A stretch of DNA of 43,055 nt from Chlorobium sp. (GCA_005843835.1 SZXZ01000080.1:1-43055), one strand, 5' to 3'. Shown: positions 1-9,426, counted from the first letter of the stretch. A program made the numbers and translations. The notes: a model not told the origin generated them from the sequence alone.

Positions 1-56
1 TAAAATTATTACTTTAATTTCAAGTTTATCCGATTACCCCCTACCCCTATAGAAAA

Positions 57-1535
57 ATGGCAACGGCTTCAAGAGAGGATCGCAACAAAATGAACGGGAC
101 TGGCTTTAGAACTGACGTTCCCAGGAAAAACGTTGTACTTATAGCCGACGATGACAACACGTCCAGGAGGATCCTTAGCCATTATGTCCAAAAAATGGGT
201 TATACAGCTGTTCTGGCTGAAGATGGGGATGAATGCATTAAATGTATTACAGACCAGCCTTTGGATGTTATTCTTTTAGATATCAACATGCCGAAGAAGG
301 ATGGATTTGAAGTAATGCTGCATTTAAAAGCGCATAATATTACTACTCCCGTCATCATGGTGACCGCTTCGAATGATGTCCCGCATGCTGTAAAATGCAT
401 TAAGCTGGGAGCATTCGAATACCTGACAAAACCCTTGAACATTGAACGCCTTGAGATTGTGATGCGAAACGCACTTGCTGAGTCTTCGCTTAAAACTCAG
501 GTACAGCTTCTTCAGAAAGAACTGAAAAGCAAGGAGCTTTTTCATCGTATCATTGGGAAAAGCAAAGCCATCAAGGATGCCATGGAACAGGCAAAGCAGG
601 TCATGGATACTGATCTGAATGTGCTTATTCTTGGTGAAAGCGGGACTGGTAAAGAGTTGTTTGCACAGGCTATTCACTATGGCAGCAAAAGGAAAAATGG
701 ACCTTTTGTTTCGGTCAATTGTGCAGCAATTTCAAATAATCTTGCTGACAGTCTTCTTTTCGGTCATGTTAAAGGCTCTTTTACCGGAGCGATAAAAGAT
801 CATATCGGCTTTTTTGAGCAGGCAAACCAAGGAACCATTTTTCTTGATGAAATCGGAGATATGGATTCGGAAGTTCAGGCTAAGGTACTGCGTGCAATTC
901 AGGAAAGAAAAATCAGAAGGGTTGGTGAAAAAAAGGAAATTCAAATTGATTTCCGTATAATTTCGGCCACTAACAGGGATTTTTCACAGGCATTCAAAAG
1001 CAATCAGTTCAGAGAGGATCTTTATTACCGGCTTCAGGAGTTCCCGCTTTATATACCACCCCTTCGTGAGCGATTGGAAGATGTCCCTCTTCTTGCCAAT
1101 GTTTTTTTAGACGAGTTTTCAAGAGCGAACAGTATAGAAGATCTTCAATTTGATCCCGGCTCGCTTAAGAACCTTGGAAACTATCAATGGCCTGGTAATA
1201 TTCGTGAGCTGAAAAATGCGGTACAACGCTCAGCGGTAACCAGAAAGGGGAACGTTATTGAAATTTTACCCTCAGTTTTGTCACCAGGGTTGACTCAAGC
1301 TGTTCCACCTGAAATTATATTACCGGAAACTTTTGTTGAGTCCATCACCCCTTCAGAAAGTAACGGTAACCCGGTGTCCTATTCACTTGAGGCGCATGAA
1401 AAGGATACAATAATTACCGCTTATAAGGCTTCTCGCGGTAATCTCACTAAAACTGCCCATATGCTCGGGATCGGTCGCGCAACACTTTACAGAAAGCTGG
1501 ACAAATTCGGCCTTAAATACCTGAAAGCAGGTTGA
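57..1535 (+). CDS. Sigma-54-dependent response regulator, NtrC family
   Basis: Transcription activator of 492 aa with three parts in order. A receiver domain spans about residues 25-140, with acidic residues D31-D33 and phospho-acceptor D75 in LLDINMP. A sigma-54 AAA+ domain spans about 165-400, with Walker A GESGTGKE, the sigma-54 contact loop written GSFTGA instead of the usual GAFTGA, and Walker B IFLDEIGD. A Fis-type helix-turn-helix lies at the C-terminus (GNLTKTAHMLGIGRATLYRK). The family hydrolyses ATP to open sigma-54 promoters after phosphorylation by a partner kinase. No kinase is adjacent, so its signal and targets are unknown. The start at 57 is the first ATG in frame; M12 (position 90) is an alternative. 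The gene lies alone and faces the convergent dut gene. Confidence 0.93.
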   Translation: MATASREDRNKMNGTGFRTDVPRKNVVLIADDDNTSRRILSHYVQKMGYTAVLAEDGDECIKCITDQPLDVILLDINMPKKDGFEVMLHLKAHNITTPVIMVTASNDVPHAVKCIKLGAFEYLTKPLNIERLEIVMRNALAESSLKTQVQLLQKELKSKELFHRIIGKSKAIKDAMEQAKQVMDTDLNVLILGESGTGKELFAQAIHYGSKRKNGPFVSVNCAAISNNLADSLLFGHVKGSFTGAIKDHIGFFEQANQGTIFLDEIGDMDSEVQAKVLRAIQERKIRRVGEKKEIQIDFRIISATNRDFSQAFKSNQFREDLYYRLQEFPLYIPPLRERLEDVPLLANVFLDEFSRANSIEDLQFDPGSLKNLGNYQWPGNIRELKNAVQRSAVTRKGNVIEILPSVLSPGLTQAVPPEIILPETFVESITPSESNGNPVSYSLEAHEKDTIITAYKASRGNLTKTAHMLGIGRATLYRKLDKFGLKYLKAG

Positions 1536-1568
1536 CGCCAGTTGAACAGGTATACGGATTTTTCTTTT

Positions 1569-2015
1569 TTAGCGGGCAGCAGTTCCTGTATGACCAAAGC
1601 CTCCTTCGCCCCTTGCTGTTGCACTTATATCATCGACTTCTTCAAAGCTGACCTTCTCCACTTTTGCCACTACCATCTGAGCTATACGATCGCCGTGACA
1701 CACGGTGAATGGATCTTTGCCATAATTGATGAGAATTACCTTAACTTCGCCCCGGTAGTCGGCGTCAATTGTTGCTGGTGTATTCGGGAGTGATATCAAA
1801 AAACGCAACGCGAGGCCGCTTCTTGGTCTGAGCTGTGCCTCATAGCCTTCAGGCAACTCGATAGCAAATCCAGAGGGTATCAATGCAGTTGTGAAGGGAT
1901 CGATGGTTATCGGTTCCTGAAGGCATGCTGAAATATCCATGCCGGCGGCATAAGCAGTTGCGTAGACGGGAAGTACTGCTTGTTTGTTAAGTCGAACAAT
2001 CTTTACTTTGAGCAT
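1569..2015 (-). CDS. dut: Deoxyuridine 5'-triphosphate nucleotidohydrolase (dUTPase)
   Basis: Hydrolyses dUTP to dUMP and pyrophosphate, keeping uracil out of DNA and feeding dTMP synthesis. The 148-aa length is typical of the homotrimeric dUTPase family. The conserved motifs are visible: AAGMDISA near the N-terminus, RPRSGLA, the substrate-binding segment around [24 protein letters not shown], and the glycine-rich C-terminal lid [11 protein letters not shown]. It is transcribed divergently from the deacetylase gene at 2071, with 55 bp between the two starts, and converges on the sigma-54 activator. Confidence 0.96.
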   Translation of the reverse strand: MLKVKIVRLNKQAVLPVYATAYAAGMDISACLQEPITIDPFTTALIPSGFAIELPEGYEAQLRPRSGLALRFLISLPNTPATIDADYRGEVKVILINYGKDPFTVCHGDRIAQMVVAKVEKVSFEEVDDISATARGEGGFGHTGTAAR

Positions 2016-2070
2016 GGGTAAGAGATGAAATAATTGCCTGGATTTTAAGGGATTAAATATAAAAGGATTA

Positions 2071-2826
2071 ATGAAAAGACAACCGGAAAGTTTATCTGAA
2101 AAAGTCTATGCTTTAGCTTTTGGAGCTCATCCTGATGACGTTGAGCTGGCATGTGGAGCAACACTTCTGCAGATCATGAATGAAGGGTTGCAAGTGGCTG
2201 TATGCGACTTGACAAAGGGAGAAATGGGTACTCTGGGGACTCCTGAAACAAGAAAGAGTGAAGCTGAAACAGCATCTGTAATTATGGGGTACCATAGTCG
2301 CATGACACTGGATCTGGGTGATGCAAAGTTATTTTATACTGAAGATAATCTTGCTGAAATTATTCGATGCATAAGACATTACAGGCCTGAAGTGGTTTTT
2401 GCAAATCCTCCTGATGAACGGCACCCTGATCACTTAAAAGCATCAAAGCTGGTGACTGATGCTTATTATTATTCTGGCTTGCAGAGGATTTCAACAATGA
2501 TGAACGGAACCGCTCAGGAACCCTTTCGCCCGCAGCACTTACTCTATTATATACAGTTTAAACATCTGGAGCCAGACTTGATCGTTGATGTTTCTGATAC
2601 TTTCAGTGCCTCAAGAAAAGGAATTCTGGCTTTCAGTTCGCAATTTTATCAGGAAGGAGTAACACAAGAACCAAAAACTCTTATCAAACGTAAGGAGTTT
2701 CTTACCGGGCTTGAAGCTCGAGCAAGATATTTCGGCGAGCAAATCGGGGTAATGTATGGTGAAGGGTTCTTACATCCTGGACCTATGGCTATAAAATCGT
2801 TCAGAACTGCTTTCCCGGGATTTTAA
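2071..2826 (+). CDS. bshB1: PIG-L family deacetylase, BshB1-like (bacillithiol pathway)
   Basis: Zinc-dependent N-deacetylase of the LmbE/PIG-L family, 251 aa. The metal-binding signature AHPDDVE is at residues 19-25 and the second motif HPDH near 119-122. Length and the segment [10 protein letters not shown] fit BshB1, which deacetylates N-acetylglucosaminyl-malate in bacillithiol synthesis. Green sulfur bacteria are known to make a bacillithiol-type thiol, so this role is plausible. No other bsh gene is in the window, so the substrate assignment rests on family resemblance. Confidence 0.85.
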   Translation: MKRQPESLSEKVYALAFGAHPDDVELACGATLLQIMNEGLQVAVCDLTKGEMGTLGTPETRKSEAETASVIMGYHSRMTLDLGDAKLFYTEDNLAEIIRCIRHYRPEVVFANPPDERHPDHLKASKLVTDAYYYSGLQRISTMMNGTAQEPFRPQHLLYYIQFKHLEPDLIVDVSDTFSASRKGILAFSSQFYQEGVTQEPKTLIKRKEFLTGLEARARYFGEQIGVMYGEGFLHPGPMAIKSFRTAFPGF

Positions 2827-2886
2827 GGTAGCTGTTGAAAAACTGCCGATTATTCAGGTATGTGTGACGCTTTTGATGTTCACAAG

Positions 2887-2905
2887 CTTGTAGCACTCTT
2901 GTAAC
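2887..2905 (+). promoter_or_regulatory. Candidate Pho-box-like direct repeat upstream of the porin/pstS genes
   Basis: Two near-identical units, CTTGTAGC (2887-2894) and CTTGTAAC (2898-2905), have an 11-bp period, the spacing of PhoB/PhoP half-sites. A much weaker third unit may follow at 2909. The site lies about 100 bp upstream of the porin start and the next plus-strand gene is pstS. The sequence shows the repeat; its use by a phosphate regulator is inference. Confidence 0.3.
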
Positions 2906-3008
2906 AATTCCTCAACACTTGGAATTGTACATTGAGGAGCGCATGAAGATATGCGAAAAAAGTCTTGATTTTCATGAAGAGATCACACAAACCAATCCCT
3001 TATTTATT

Positions 3009-4181
3009 ATGAAAAAAGTAGCCTTATTGGTCGGTCTGGCCGCCTCACTCGGGTTTAACAATGCTCAGGCTGTTGACCTAAACTGGGCAGGCGATGTTCG
3101 CTACCGCTACCAAACTGAAAAAACTGATGACGGTAATTCTGCGACTACAGATATCAGCCGTAATCGTCACCGTGGACGTCTTCGTCTTGGTGCCTCAGCA
3201 TGGATCAATGAAGAGCTATCATCCGGTGTCCAAATCGCAACTGATGACATGTCATCAACCCAGTATTGGGCAACTAATGAAACAACCTCACGCAACCAGA
3301 CCTTTGGTAATACTTTTCATGCCAGTCCCGTCTTCTTGAATGAGTACTACATCGACTACCATCCGGCTATGCTCTGTGGCGACGTGAACGTCATTCTTGG
3401 AAAGAGAGCCGTTGCAAGCACTCTTACTGTTGTCAACGATCTGGTGTGGGACAGCGATCTTACCTTTGAAGGAGCAACTCTTCAGTACGGCAAGGATGCC
3501 GCTGGTAAAGAAAAAGACGGGCTAGCTGCCATTGTAGGATACTACCCGCTTAACGAGGTTAATGGTTCAGCACCATCTCCTAGCGCTGCTGGTACGGCTG
3601 GAAGATATAATGATGCGTACCTCTTTGCAACTCAGGCAAGCTATAAAGGTGAATTTAGTGATATCGGCTATCAAGTTGGTGCCGCCTATTATGACTATGT
3701 GAATTTCGATTATGATGGCATGATCTTAAAAGGAACTAACAACTATAGCGGTAAAGACTTCAACATTGTTGAGCTTTTCGGTAAAGTTGGCGGCCAGATC
3801 ACTGACACGCTTCCTTGGCAGATCAATGCGCAGTATGCATTTAACACGGCTAAAAATGATGGCGTTCGTTATACCAAGATTGACGAAAACAACAGAAAAA
3901 GCTACCTTGTAGAGGCAAAAATTGGTGATGCCAAGCAGGTCGGACAGTGGTCCACTTTTGCTGACTACGTCTATATCGAAAAAGATGCAGTTACCGGTTT
4001 CACAGATTCAGACCGTAATCGCGGTGCGCAGATAGATCTTAAAGGTATCAAGCTGGGCGGTACTTACCATCTTGTGCAGAACATGACTCTTGGCTTGACG
4101 TATTTCAGGTTCAAGAATATCATCGCGAGTACTATTCCTACCACTCACCTCTTGTGGGTAGATGCTGTAGTAAAGTTCTAA
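3009..4181 (+). CDS. Putative outer-membrane porin
   Basis: Exported beta-barrel protein of about 390 aa when started at the ATG at 3009. That start gives a clean signal peptide (MKKVALLVGLAASLGFNNAQA) directly followed by mature sequence; the frame stays open to 2919, but those residues would mask the signal peptide. The mature part alternates polar and aromatic residues as in transmembrane beta-strands (DLNWAGDVRYRYQ, GRLRLGASAWI, SYLVEAKIGD, LGLTYFRFKNI) and ends in an aromatic residue (VDAVVKF), the usual BAM recognition end. Substrate is unknown. It precedes the phosphate-binding pstS gene, which hints at an anion or phosphate channel. A hairpin follows the gene. Confidence 0.75.
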   Translation: MKKVALLVGLAASLGFNNAQAVDLNWAGDVRYRYQTEKTDDGNSATTDISRNRHRGRLRLGASAWINEELSSGVQIATDDMSSTQYWATNETTSRNQTFGNTFHASPVFLNEYYIDYHPAMLCGDVNVILGKRAVASTLTVVNDLVWDSDLTFEGATLQYGKDAAGKEKDGLAAIVGYYPLNEVNGSAPSPSAAGTAGRYNDAYLFATQASYKGEFSDIGYQVGAAYYDYVNFDYDGMILKGTNNYSGKDFNIVELFGKVGGQITDTLPWQINAQYAFNTAKNDGVRYTKIDENNRKSYLVEAKIGDAKQVGQWSTFADYVYIEKDAVTGFTDSDRNRGAQIDLKGIKLGGTYHLVQNMTLGLTYFRFKNIIASTIPTTHLLWVDAVVKF

Positions 4182-4224
4182 ACTTTGTGTGTTGTTCTTT
4201 TTGTAAGATGTTGTGTGAATGGTG

Positions 4225-4261
4225 TACAAGGCTGTTTATATTGCTGATGTGCAGCCTTGTA
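4225..4261 (+). terminator. Hairpin after the porin gene (possible terminator or attenuator)
   Basis: A perfect 10-bp stem, TACAAGGCTG (4225-4234) with CAGCCTTGTA (4252-4261), encloses a 17-nt loop. Only a weak T-rich stretch follows, so termination may be partial and allow read-through into pstS. Confidence 0.45.
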
Positions 4262-4327
4262 TAACCTGTTTATTTGCAACTATTTCAATCGCAATACAAT
4301 CTTATTAACTCAATGATCAAAATCACT

Positions 4328-5146
4328 ATGAAACTTTTTAAGAAAATACTTTTAAGTGCAACCGTGTTTGGCGTTATGTCGTCTGGCACAGCTCATGCCG
4401 CTGGCAAAATTGTTATTGACGGTTCGACCACTGTAGGCCCTATCGCTAAAGCTTTTGCTGATCACTTTACCAAAAGCACTGGCGTTCAGGTTACTGTCAG
4501 CGAATCCGGTTCTGGTAACGGTGCTAAAAGTCTGATTAACAAAACCTGTGACATCGCCACCATGTCACGAGCAATGAAAGACAATGAATTATCTGCAGCT
4601 AAAGGCAAGGGCATCAACCCTGTTGAACACATTGTAGCTCTTGATGGTCTTTCTATTGTACTTCATCCTAGCAACCGTGTCAGCGGGCTGACGAAAGCTC
4701 AGATCCGCGGAATTTACATGGGCAAGTTCACAAACTGGAACCAGCTTGGTGGGCCGAATGCAGGTATCGTTGTTATTCAGCGTGAATCAAACAGTGGTAC
4801 AGCTGATTCTTTTAAAGAACTTGTTATGGGCAAGGATAACCCGATTTCAAAAAGAGCTGAAACACAGTCAAGTAACGGCGCGATTAAAAGCCGTGTTTCC
4901 TCGACACCCGGAGCGATCGGTTATATCGGTCTTGGCTTTGTTGATAACTCTGTCAAAGCAATCCTGGTTGATGGTATAGAGTCTGATGTTAAGACTGTCA
5001 AAAACGGTACTTACCCTATACACCGCCCACTCTTTATGTACACCAATGGCCAACCAACCGGTTCTGTGAAACAGTTCATCGAACTTGCTAAAACTCCAGA
5101 TGGCAAAAAAATCATTTCTGAAACAGGGTTTGTCAATTATTATTGA
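4328..5146 (+). CDS. pstS: Phosphate-binding periplasmic protein, PstS family
   Basis: Substrate-binding protein of the high-affinity phosphate uptake family, about 272 aa. The start at the ATG at 4328 is chosen because it yields a clear signal peptide (MKLFKKILLSATVFGVMSSG, then TAHA before the mature AGKIVIDGS). Phosphate-binding loops typical of PstS are visible: IDGSTTVGPIAKAF, SESGSGNGAKSL, a TMSR segment, and QRESNSGTADSF. No pstC, pstA or pstB is in the window, so it is an orphan here. It could deliver phosphate to a transporter encoded elsewhere or act in sensing. A strong terminator follows. Confidence 0.9.
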   Translation: MKLFKKILLSATVFGVMSSGTAHAAGKIVIDGSTTVGPIAKAFADHFTKSTGVQVTVSESGSGNGAKSLINKTCDIATMSRAMKDNELSAAKGKGINPVEHIVALDGLSIVLHPSNRVSGLTKAQIRGIYMGKFTNWNQLGGPNAGIVVIQRESNSGTADSFKELVMGKDNPISKRAETQSSNGAIKSRVSSTPGAIGYIGLGFVDNSVKAILVDGIESDVKTVKNGTYPIHRPLFMYTNGQPTGSVKQFIELAKTPDGKKIISETGFVNYY

Positions 5147-5187
5147 TACTCTCTCCTGATTTTTTTTGATCTATCAGAGAACATTCA

Positions 5188-5230
5188 AACAAGAAAAAGC
5201 CGTCATCAAAAAGGACGGCTTTTTCTTGTT
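5188..5230 (+). terminator. Strong rho-independent terminator after pstS
   Basis: A perfect 17-bp inverted repeat, AACAAGAAAAAGCCGTC (5188-5204) and GACGGCTTTTTCTTGTT (5214-5230), encloses a 9-nt loop. The GC core is flanked by A and T runs, so the structure should terminate transcription from either direction. Confidence 0.9.
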
Positions 5231-5296
5231 ACGATTATTTGCAATATCCAATGAACATCAGTCAACTTATTTGTAGTCAACTAACCGGATTGTGTT

Positions 5297-6592
5297 ATGG
5301 ATTCAAAGGTTGTTCATTTATTTCGATCACTTCTGGTCTGTGCTGCTTTTGGTAACTTTTTTGAACCAAAGGTTTGGGCTTATAATACTTCTGATGTTAA
5401 CGTGCTGCGATCCGGGGTTGCATCATGGAACAGTATGAGAGCCCTTCATAAAGAGTCCATTCCAGACCTTTCAGGAGCTGATCTTAAGGGCCGAAATCTT
5501 AGGCACATTGACCTGCATAACGCAAACCTTTCGGGTGCACTTCTCAGCCAATCGGACCTGAGTAATGCGGATTTGAAGAATTCTTCACTTGAACATGCAC
5601 ATTTGAACGGTTCTCTTTTGATTAAGGCAAATCTTGAAAATGCTGTTCTGCGCGGTGCTGATCTTGAGGGAGCAGTGCTTTATGGTGCTAACTTTCATAA
5701 GGCAATTCTTGAGGGTGGAATACTGAAAAAAGCAGATTGCACGAATGCTGACATGAGAGAATCGAATCTTCGTGACTGCAACTTTCGTGAAGCTTCAATG
5801 GTGAATACTGATCTTAGAGGAGCTGATTTACGAGGCATTTATCTTTGGAGGGCGAATATGAGCCGGGCAAATATAAACGGTGTCACAGTATCGGAAAAAA
5901 CCATTCTTGAGAGTGGCAAGCCGGCTTCCAATATGTGGGCTGAAAATCACGGTGCATTTTTTGTTGTTGATCGTCCGCCTTCCACTTCAACCACATCTCT
6001 TACAGCAATTCAGTCTGGCAAAAAAAGTTCAGCGCCAGCCAATACTCTTGTGGATACTGCTCAATCAGTTGCAAGGCTGAGCAATGATAAACCGTTATCT
6101 GACATAGTTGTTGAAAACTCTGCAGAAACATCTGGGCCGAAAAATATATGGAGTCAGGGAACCCCTTCTAAAACAGCCTATAACATCCTCCAGTATCAAC
6201 AATTAAAAAGTAATGTCTTTGCCTGGAATGACAGGCGCAAACAAAACAAAAACATGAACATTGATCTTACAGAAGCCCCTCTTGATCATAAAAATCTCAG
6301 TTATGCTGACCTCAGCAATGCAAAGCTTTCTGATGCCAACTTTCGAGGTGCCGATTTGAGTAACTGTAATTTACGGTTTGCCGATTTGAGAGGATGTGAT
6401 TTTCAGGAAGCTAACATGGAGCATGCTGATCTTTATGGTGCGGACCTGAGGGGAGCAAATCTCTGGCGTGCCAATCTTGACCGCGCACAGCTTAACGGCG
6501 GAAAGGTTTCGAACAAGACCATACTCACTTCTGGAAAGAAAGCGACTGTGGAGTTATCCGTTCGTTTAGGGCTGATATTTATTTCTGAATAG
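5297..6592 (+). CDS. Exported pentapeptide-repeat protein with two duplicated repeat domains
   Basis: A 431-aa protein with an N-terminal hydrophobic segment that looks like a signal peptide (to about residue 28, VWA). Two blocks of pentapeptide repeats of the A(D/N)LxX type follow, at about residues 55-195 and 325-415, each expected to form a right-handed quadrilateral beta-helix. Both blocks share the same frame: a leader with an SWN or AWN motif, the repeat coil, then a closing segment (LWRAN, then KTIL.SGK). They are therefore copies of one ancestral unit, joined by a Ser/Thr-rich linker at about 200-290. Function is unknown; the protein lies between a strong terminator and the metal-receptor genes. 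Confidence 0.85.
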   Translation: MDSKVVHLFRSLLVCAAFGNFFEPKVWAYNTSDVNVLRSGVASWNSMRALHKESIPDLSGADLKGRNLRHIDLHNANLSGALLSQSDLSNADLKNSSLEHAHLNGSLLIKANLENAVLRGADLEGAVLYGANFHKAILEGGILKKADCTNADMRESNLRDCNFREASMVNTDLRGADLRGIYLWRANMSRANINGVTVSEKTILESGKPASNMWAENHGAFFVVDRPPSTSTTSLTAIQSGKKSSAPANTLVDTAQSVARLSNDKPLSDIVVENSAETSGPKNIWSQGTPSKTAYNILQYQQLKSNVFAWNDRRKQNKNMNIDLTEAPLDHKNLSYADLSNAKLSDANFRGADLSNCNLRFADLRGCDFQEANMEHADLYGADLRGANLWRANLDRAQLNGGKVSNKTILTSGKKATVELSVRLGLIFISE

Positions 6593-6696
6593 AAAGTGCT
6601 CATGTCTGGAATATTTCAGGAAGTATTATGATGTATAGGACTTATCTGCTATCTTATTGTCGGTAAATCCTATTTCTCAAACATCAGTATGAATTT

Positions 6697-7083
6697 ATGA
6701 GTACAGTAACCCGATCTATAGCAATTTTTACGCTAGTCGGGTTGTTTTTACAAACAAACTGTGTACTCGTTTGTTACGGACTTTTCTTTGTAAATCAAAA
6801 AGCAATTGCTGAATCTGCCTGTGAGAAGAAAACATTGGATTGTTGCGGACGTTGTTTTTTACATAAACAAATTGCTTCATCTACAGACACCAAGTCTGCA
6901 TCAGCTGAAAAACAGTTGCCAACTAAAACGCTGGAACAAGTGCTGAGTGCAATGCCGGGTCTTGTGACTAACATGCAACATCCACTTCTGACAACAAACA
7001 CTGCTCATAGCTTTACCTCTGCTCCCCCTTCGTTTATACTCGATGGTGTCTTGCGCAAGATCGACCATCCTCCAAACGCTTAA
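6697..7083 (+). CDS. Small Cys-rich exported or membrane protein preceding a TonB receptor
   Basis: A 128-aa protein with an N-terminal hydrophobic segment (residues about 6-30) and six cysteines at 22, 26, 42, 49, 50 and 53. The stretch FVNQKAIAESACEKK followed by DCCGRCFLHKQ matches a short pattern (N-Q-x-x-I-A, then C-E, then C-x-G-x-C-x-L-x-K-Q) that I recognise from small uncharacterised proteins near outer-membrane metal receptors in Bacteroidetes and relatives. The rest is low complexity. Function is not established. The gene order suggests a role with the receptor at 7291, perhaps in metal handling or sensing. Confidence 0.7.
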   Translation: MSTVTRSIAIFTLVGLFLQTNCVLVCYGLFFVNQKAIAESACEKKTLDCCGRCFLHKQIASSTDTKSASAEKQLPTKTLEQVLSAMPGLVTNMQHPLLTTNTAHSFTSAPPSFILDGVLRKIDHPPNA

Positions 7084-7290
7084 CGTCATTCTTCCTACAG
7101 GTATATGCCCTGTTTATACACATAATTGCAATACTGGAATATGTAGCTCTTATAGTGCTAATTGATGCTGTATATGGTGTGGGTACCTGAAACTTCTTCA
7201 GATATAAAAAATAACGGACTTCCTTATTATCGGAATCTCTGTGCTACAGGGTGATGCCCGTTTTATGTAACTTTTTGTTTAGTAATCAAT

Positions 7291-9408
7291 ATGAAAACGT
7301 CACAAAGATTTTTTATAACGCCATTTGTGTTTTTGTTCGCTACTGCAACTCTACCGTTACCGGTTTTATGTCAGGAAGCAATAAGCCCTGAAACTGTTAT
7401 TACAGGAACATCAGAAAAAAGAGAAGACCCTATGGCGTCCAATGGAGTAAAAACCAGTGATACTGCCTCGTTACTGAAAGATGTGCCGGGCGTAACACTT
7501 GCTACGGGAGGCGGGGTTTCGAGCCTGCCGATCATTCATGGACTGGGAGATGACCGTTTAACTATTTATGTTGACGGTATGTGTCTGACATCGGCCTGCG
7601 CCAACCACATGAATCCACCGTTGTCATACATTGCAACCTCAAACGTGAGCATTATCGGAGTTAAAACAGGTGTTACGCCTGTGAGTTACGGCGGTGATAA
7701 CATCGGGGGTACCATCAACGTTGAATCAGATCAACCGAGTTTTGCACTGTTTGGTGGGGGTGTCAAAGGGGCGGGCAGTGTTTCGACCTATTATAGAAGC
7801 GTCAATCGTAGTACCGGTGCGGCATTTTCAGGTGCAGTCGCAAACAGCAACCTCAGCTTTGGAGTCACCGGGTCGATTGATCACGCCAATGACTACAAGG
7901 ATGGTCGTGGCAATACCGTAACCTCTACCTATTACGAATCGCGTAATCTTGGGGGGACTTTAGCCCTTAAAGGCGACAGCAGCCTTCTTACCCTTAAAGC
8001 CGGGCATCAATCGATTCCTGATCAGGGGTTTGTCAACCAGTGGATGGACATGGTCAACAACAATGCCTCGTTTATCAATCTTGGCTACAAGAGTAGCTTT
8101 CGTTGGGGAAAGCTTGATGCTAAGGCATTCTGGGATAATACATACCACAGGATGGATTCTGGCGATGATAAACTGGCAATCCCTGCTGTACAGACAGGAA
8201 TGAAATATATGCCGATGGAAACTCGGGGTATTGATCTTGGATATTCATTGAAGACGGATATTCCATTTGCTGAAAGGAACATTCTGCGATTGGGCAATGA
8301 ATACCACCGATTTACCTTGAACGACTCCTGGCCTGCAGTACCCGGTTCAGCGACTATGTCACCGAACACGTTCGTCAATATCAATGATGGCCATCGTGAC
8401 CGGTACAGTGTGTTTGCCGAATGGGAATCAAAGGTGAGCAATGAGGTGACAACCATTCTCGGTGTACGGGACGAGTTGGTGCAGATGAATACCGGAAGTG
8501 TTCAGGGGTACAACTCCGGCATGATGTATGCTCCTGATGCCAAAATCTTTAATGCTCTGGACCACGGCCGCAACGATAACAATCTGGACGTAACGGCCCT
8601 TGCCAGATTTCAACCTACATCGAATGCTGACTATGAGCTCGGTTATGCCCGTAAAACCCGTTCACCAAACCTTTATGAACGCTATGCGTGGTCGAAAAGC
8701 TTTATGTGCAGCGGAATGATTAATTGGGTTGGTGACGGTAATGCTTATGTAGGCAATCTTGACCTTAAGCCCGAAGTTGCCAATACCTTCAGTCTCTCTG
8801 CAGACTGGCACGACAGTAACCGCAAAAACTGGGAATTAAAGGTTACACCTTACTACACCTATATCAATGATTACATTGATGTCAATGTGTTAAAGCCTCA
8901 AACAACCGGCAACATCCTACAGTTTGCCAATCATGATGCCAGAATCTATGGGCTGGATGTGTCTGGAAAAGTTGGTGTATGGGAGAACAGCCGCTTAGGG
9001 CACGGTCAACTTAATGGAAGTCTTGGCTACGTGCATGGCCGTAACTCTGACACAGGAAACAATCTCTACCACATAATGCCGCTTCATGGTTACCTTACGC
9101 TGGAACAGAGAGTTGCTGGATGGGCTAATGCTGTGGAACTGCAACTTGTCAGCGATAAAACAGAAGTTGATGCCCTGCGTAAAGAGCCGACAACCCCGGG
9201 TTTCGCCGTACTAAATCTTCGTACGTCATACCAATGGAAAAATCTTCGGCTGGACTTTGGCATCACGAACCTGCTTGACAGGTTTTATTACCTCCCGCTT
9301 GGTGGCATCAACTACGACCACAACCTTACAAATGGACGACTTACACCATTTGAATCGGTTGCGGGACAGGGTAGGTCTTTTAATGTTGGTTTGACACAGA
9401 CCTTCTAA
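7291..9408 (+). CDS. TonB-dependent outer-membrane receptor, OprC/NosA-like (candidate copper receptor)
   Basis: A 705-aa receptor with a signal peptide (to about residue 27), a plug domain (about 45-165: DTASLLKDVPGV, LPIIHGLGDDRLTIYVDG, YGGDNIGGTINVES) and a 22-strand-type barrel ending in GLTQTF. TonB-energised receptors import metal complexes or other scarce solutes. The plug carries CANHM at residues 103-107 followed by NPP, which matches the CxxxM copper-binding motif I recall from Pseudomonas OprC; M97 and C98 lie just before it. The 705-aa length is close to OprC. The metal assignment is inferred from this motif and from the Cys-rich neighbour upstream. A terminator follows. Confidence 0.85.
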   Translation: MKTSQRFFITPFVFLFATATLPLPVLCQEAISPETVITGTSEKREDPMASNGVKTSDTASLLKDVPGVTLATGGGVSSLPIIHGLGDDRLTIYVDGMCLTSACANHMNPPLSYIATSNVSIIGVKTGVTPVSYGGDNIGGTINVESDQPSFALFGGGVKGAGSVSTYYRSVNRSTGAAFSGAVANSNLSFGVTGSIDHANDYKDGRGNTVTSTYYESRNLGGTLALKGDSSLLTLKAGHQSIPDQGFVNQWMDMVNNNASFINLGYKSSFRWGKLDAKAFWDNTYHRMDSGDDKLAIPAVQTGMKYMPMETRGIDLGYSLKTDIPFAERNILRLGNEYHRFTLNDSWPAVPGSATMSPNTFVNINDGHRDRYSVFAEWESKVSNEVTTILGVRDELVQMNTGSVQGYNSGMMYAPDAKIFNALDHGRNDNNLDVTALARFQPTSNADYELGYARKTRSPNLYERYAWSKSFMCSGMINWVGDGNAYVGNLDLKPEVANTFSLSADWHDSNRKNWELKVTPYYTYINDYIDVNVLKPQTTGNILQFANHDARIYGLDVSGKVGVWENSRLGHGQLNGSLGYVHGRNSDTGNNLYHIMPLHGYLTLEQRVAGWANAVELQLVSDKTEVDALRKEPTTPGFAVLNLRTSYQWKNLRLDFGITNLLDRFYYLPLGGINYDHNLTNGRLTPFESVAGQGRSFNVGLTQTF

Positions 9409-9426
9409 CCCGGAATGAATCATAAC

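Noticed and set aside
1542..1793. Plus-strand open frame opposite dut
   Set aside because: Antisense to a well-conserved dUTPase; the product has no family features.
7084..7290. Possible cobalamin or other riboswitch before the TonB receptor gene
   Set aside because: No B12-box or other conserved riboswitch core could be found in the 207-bp leader.
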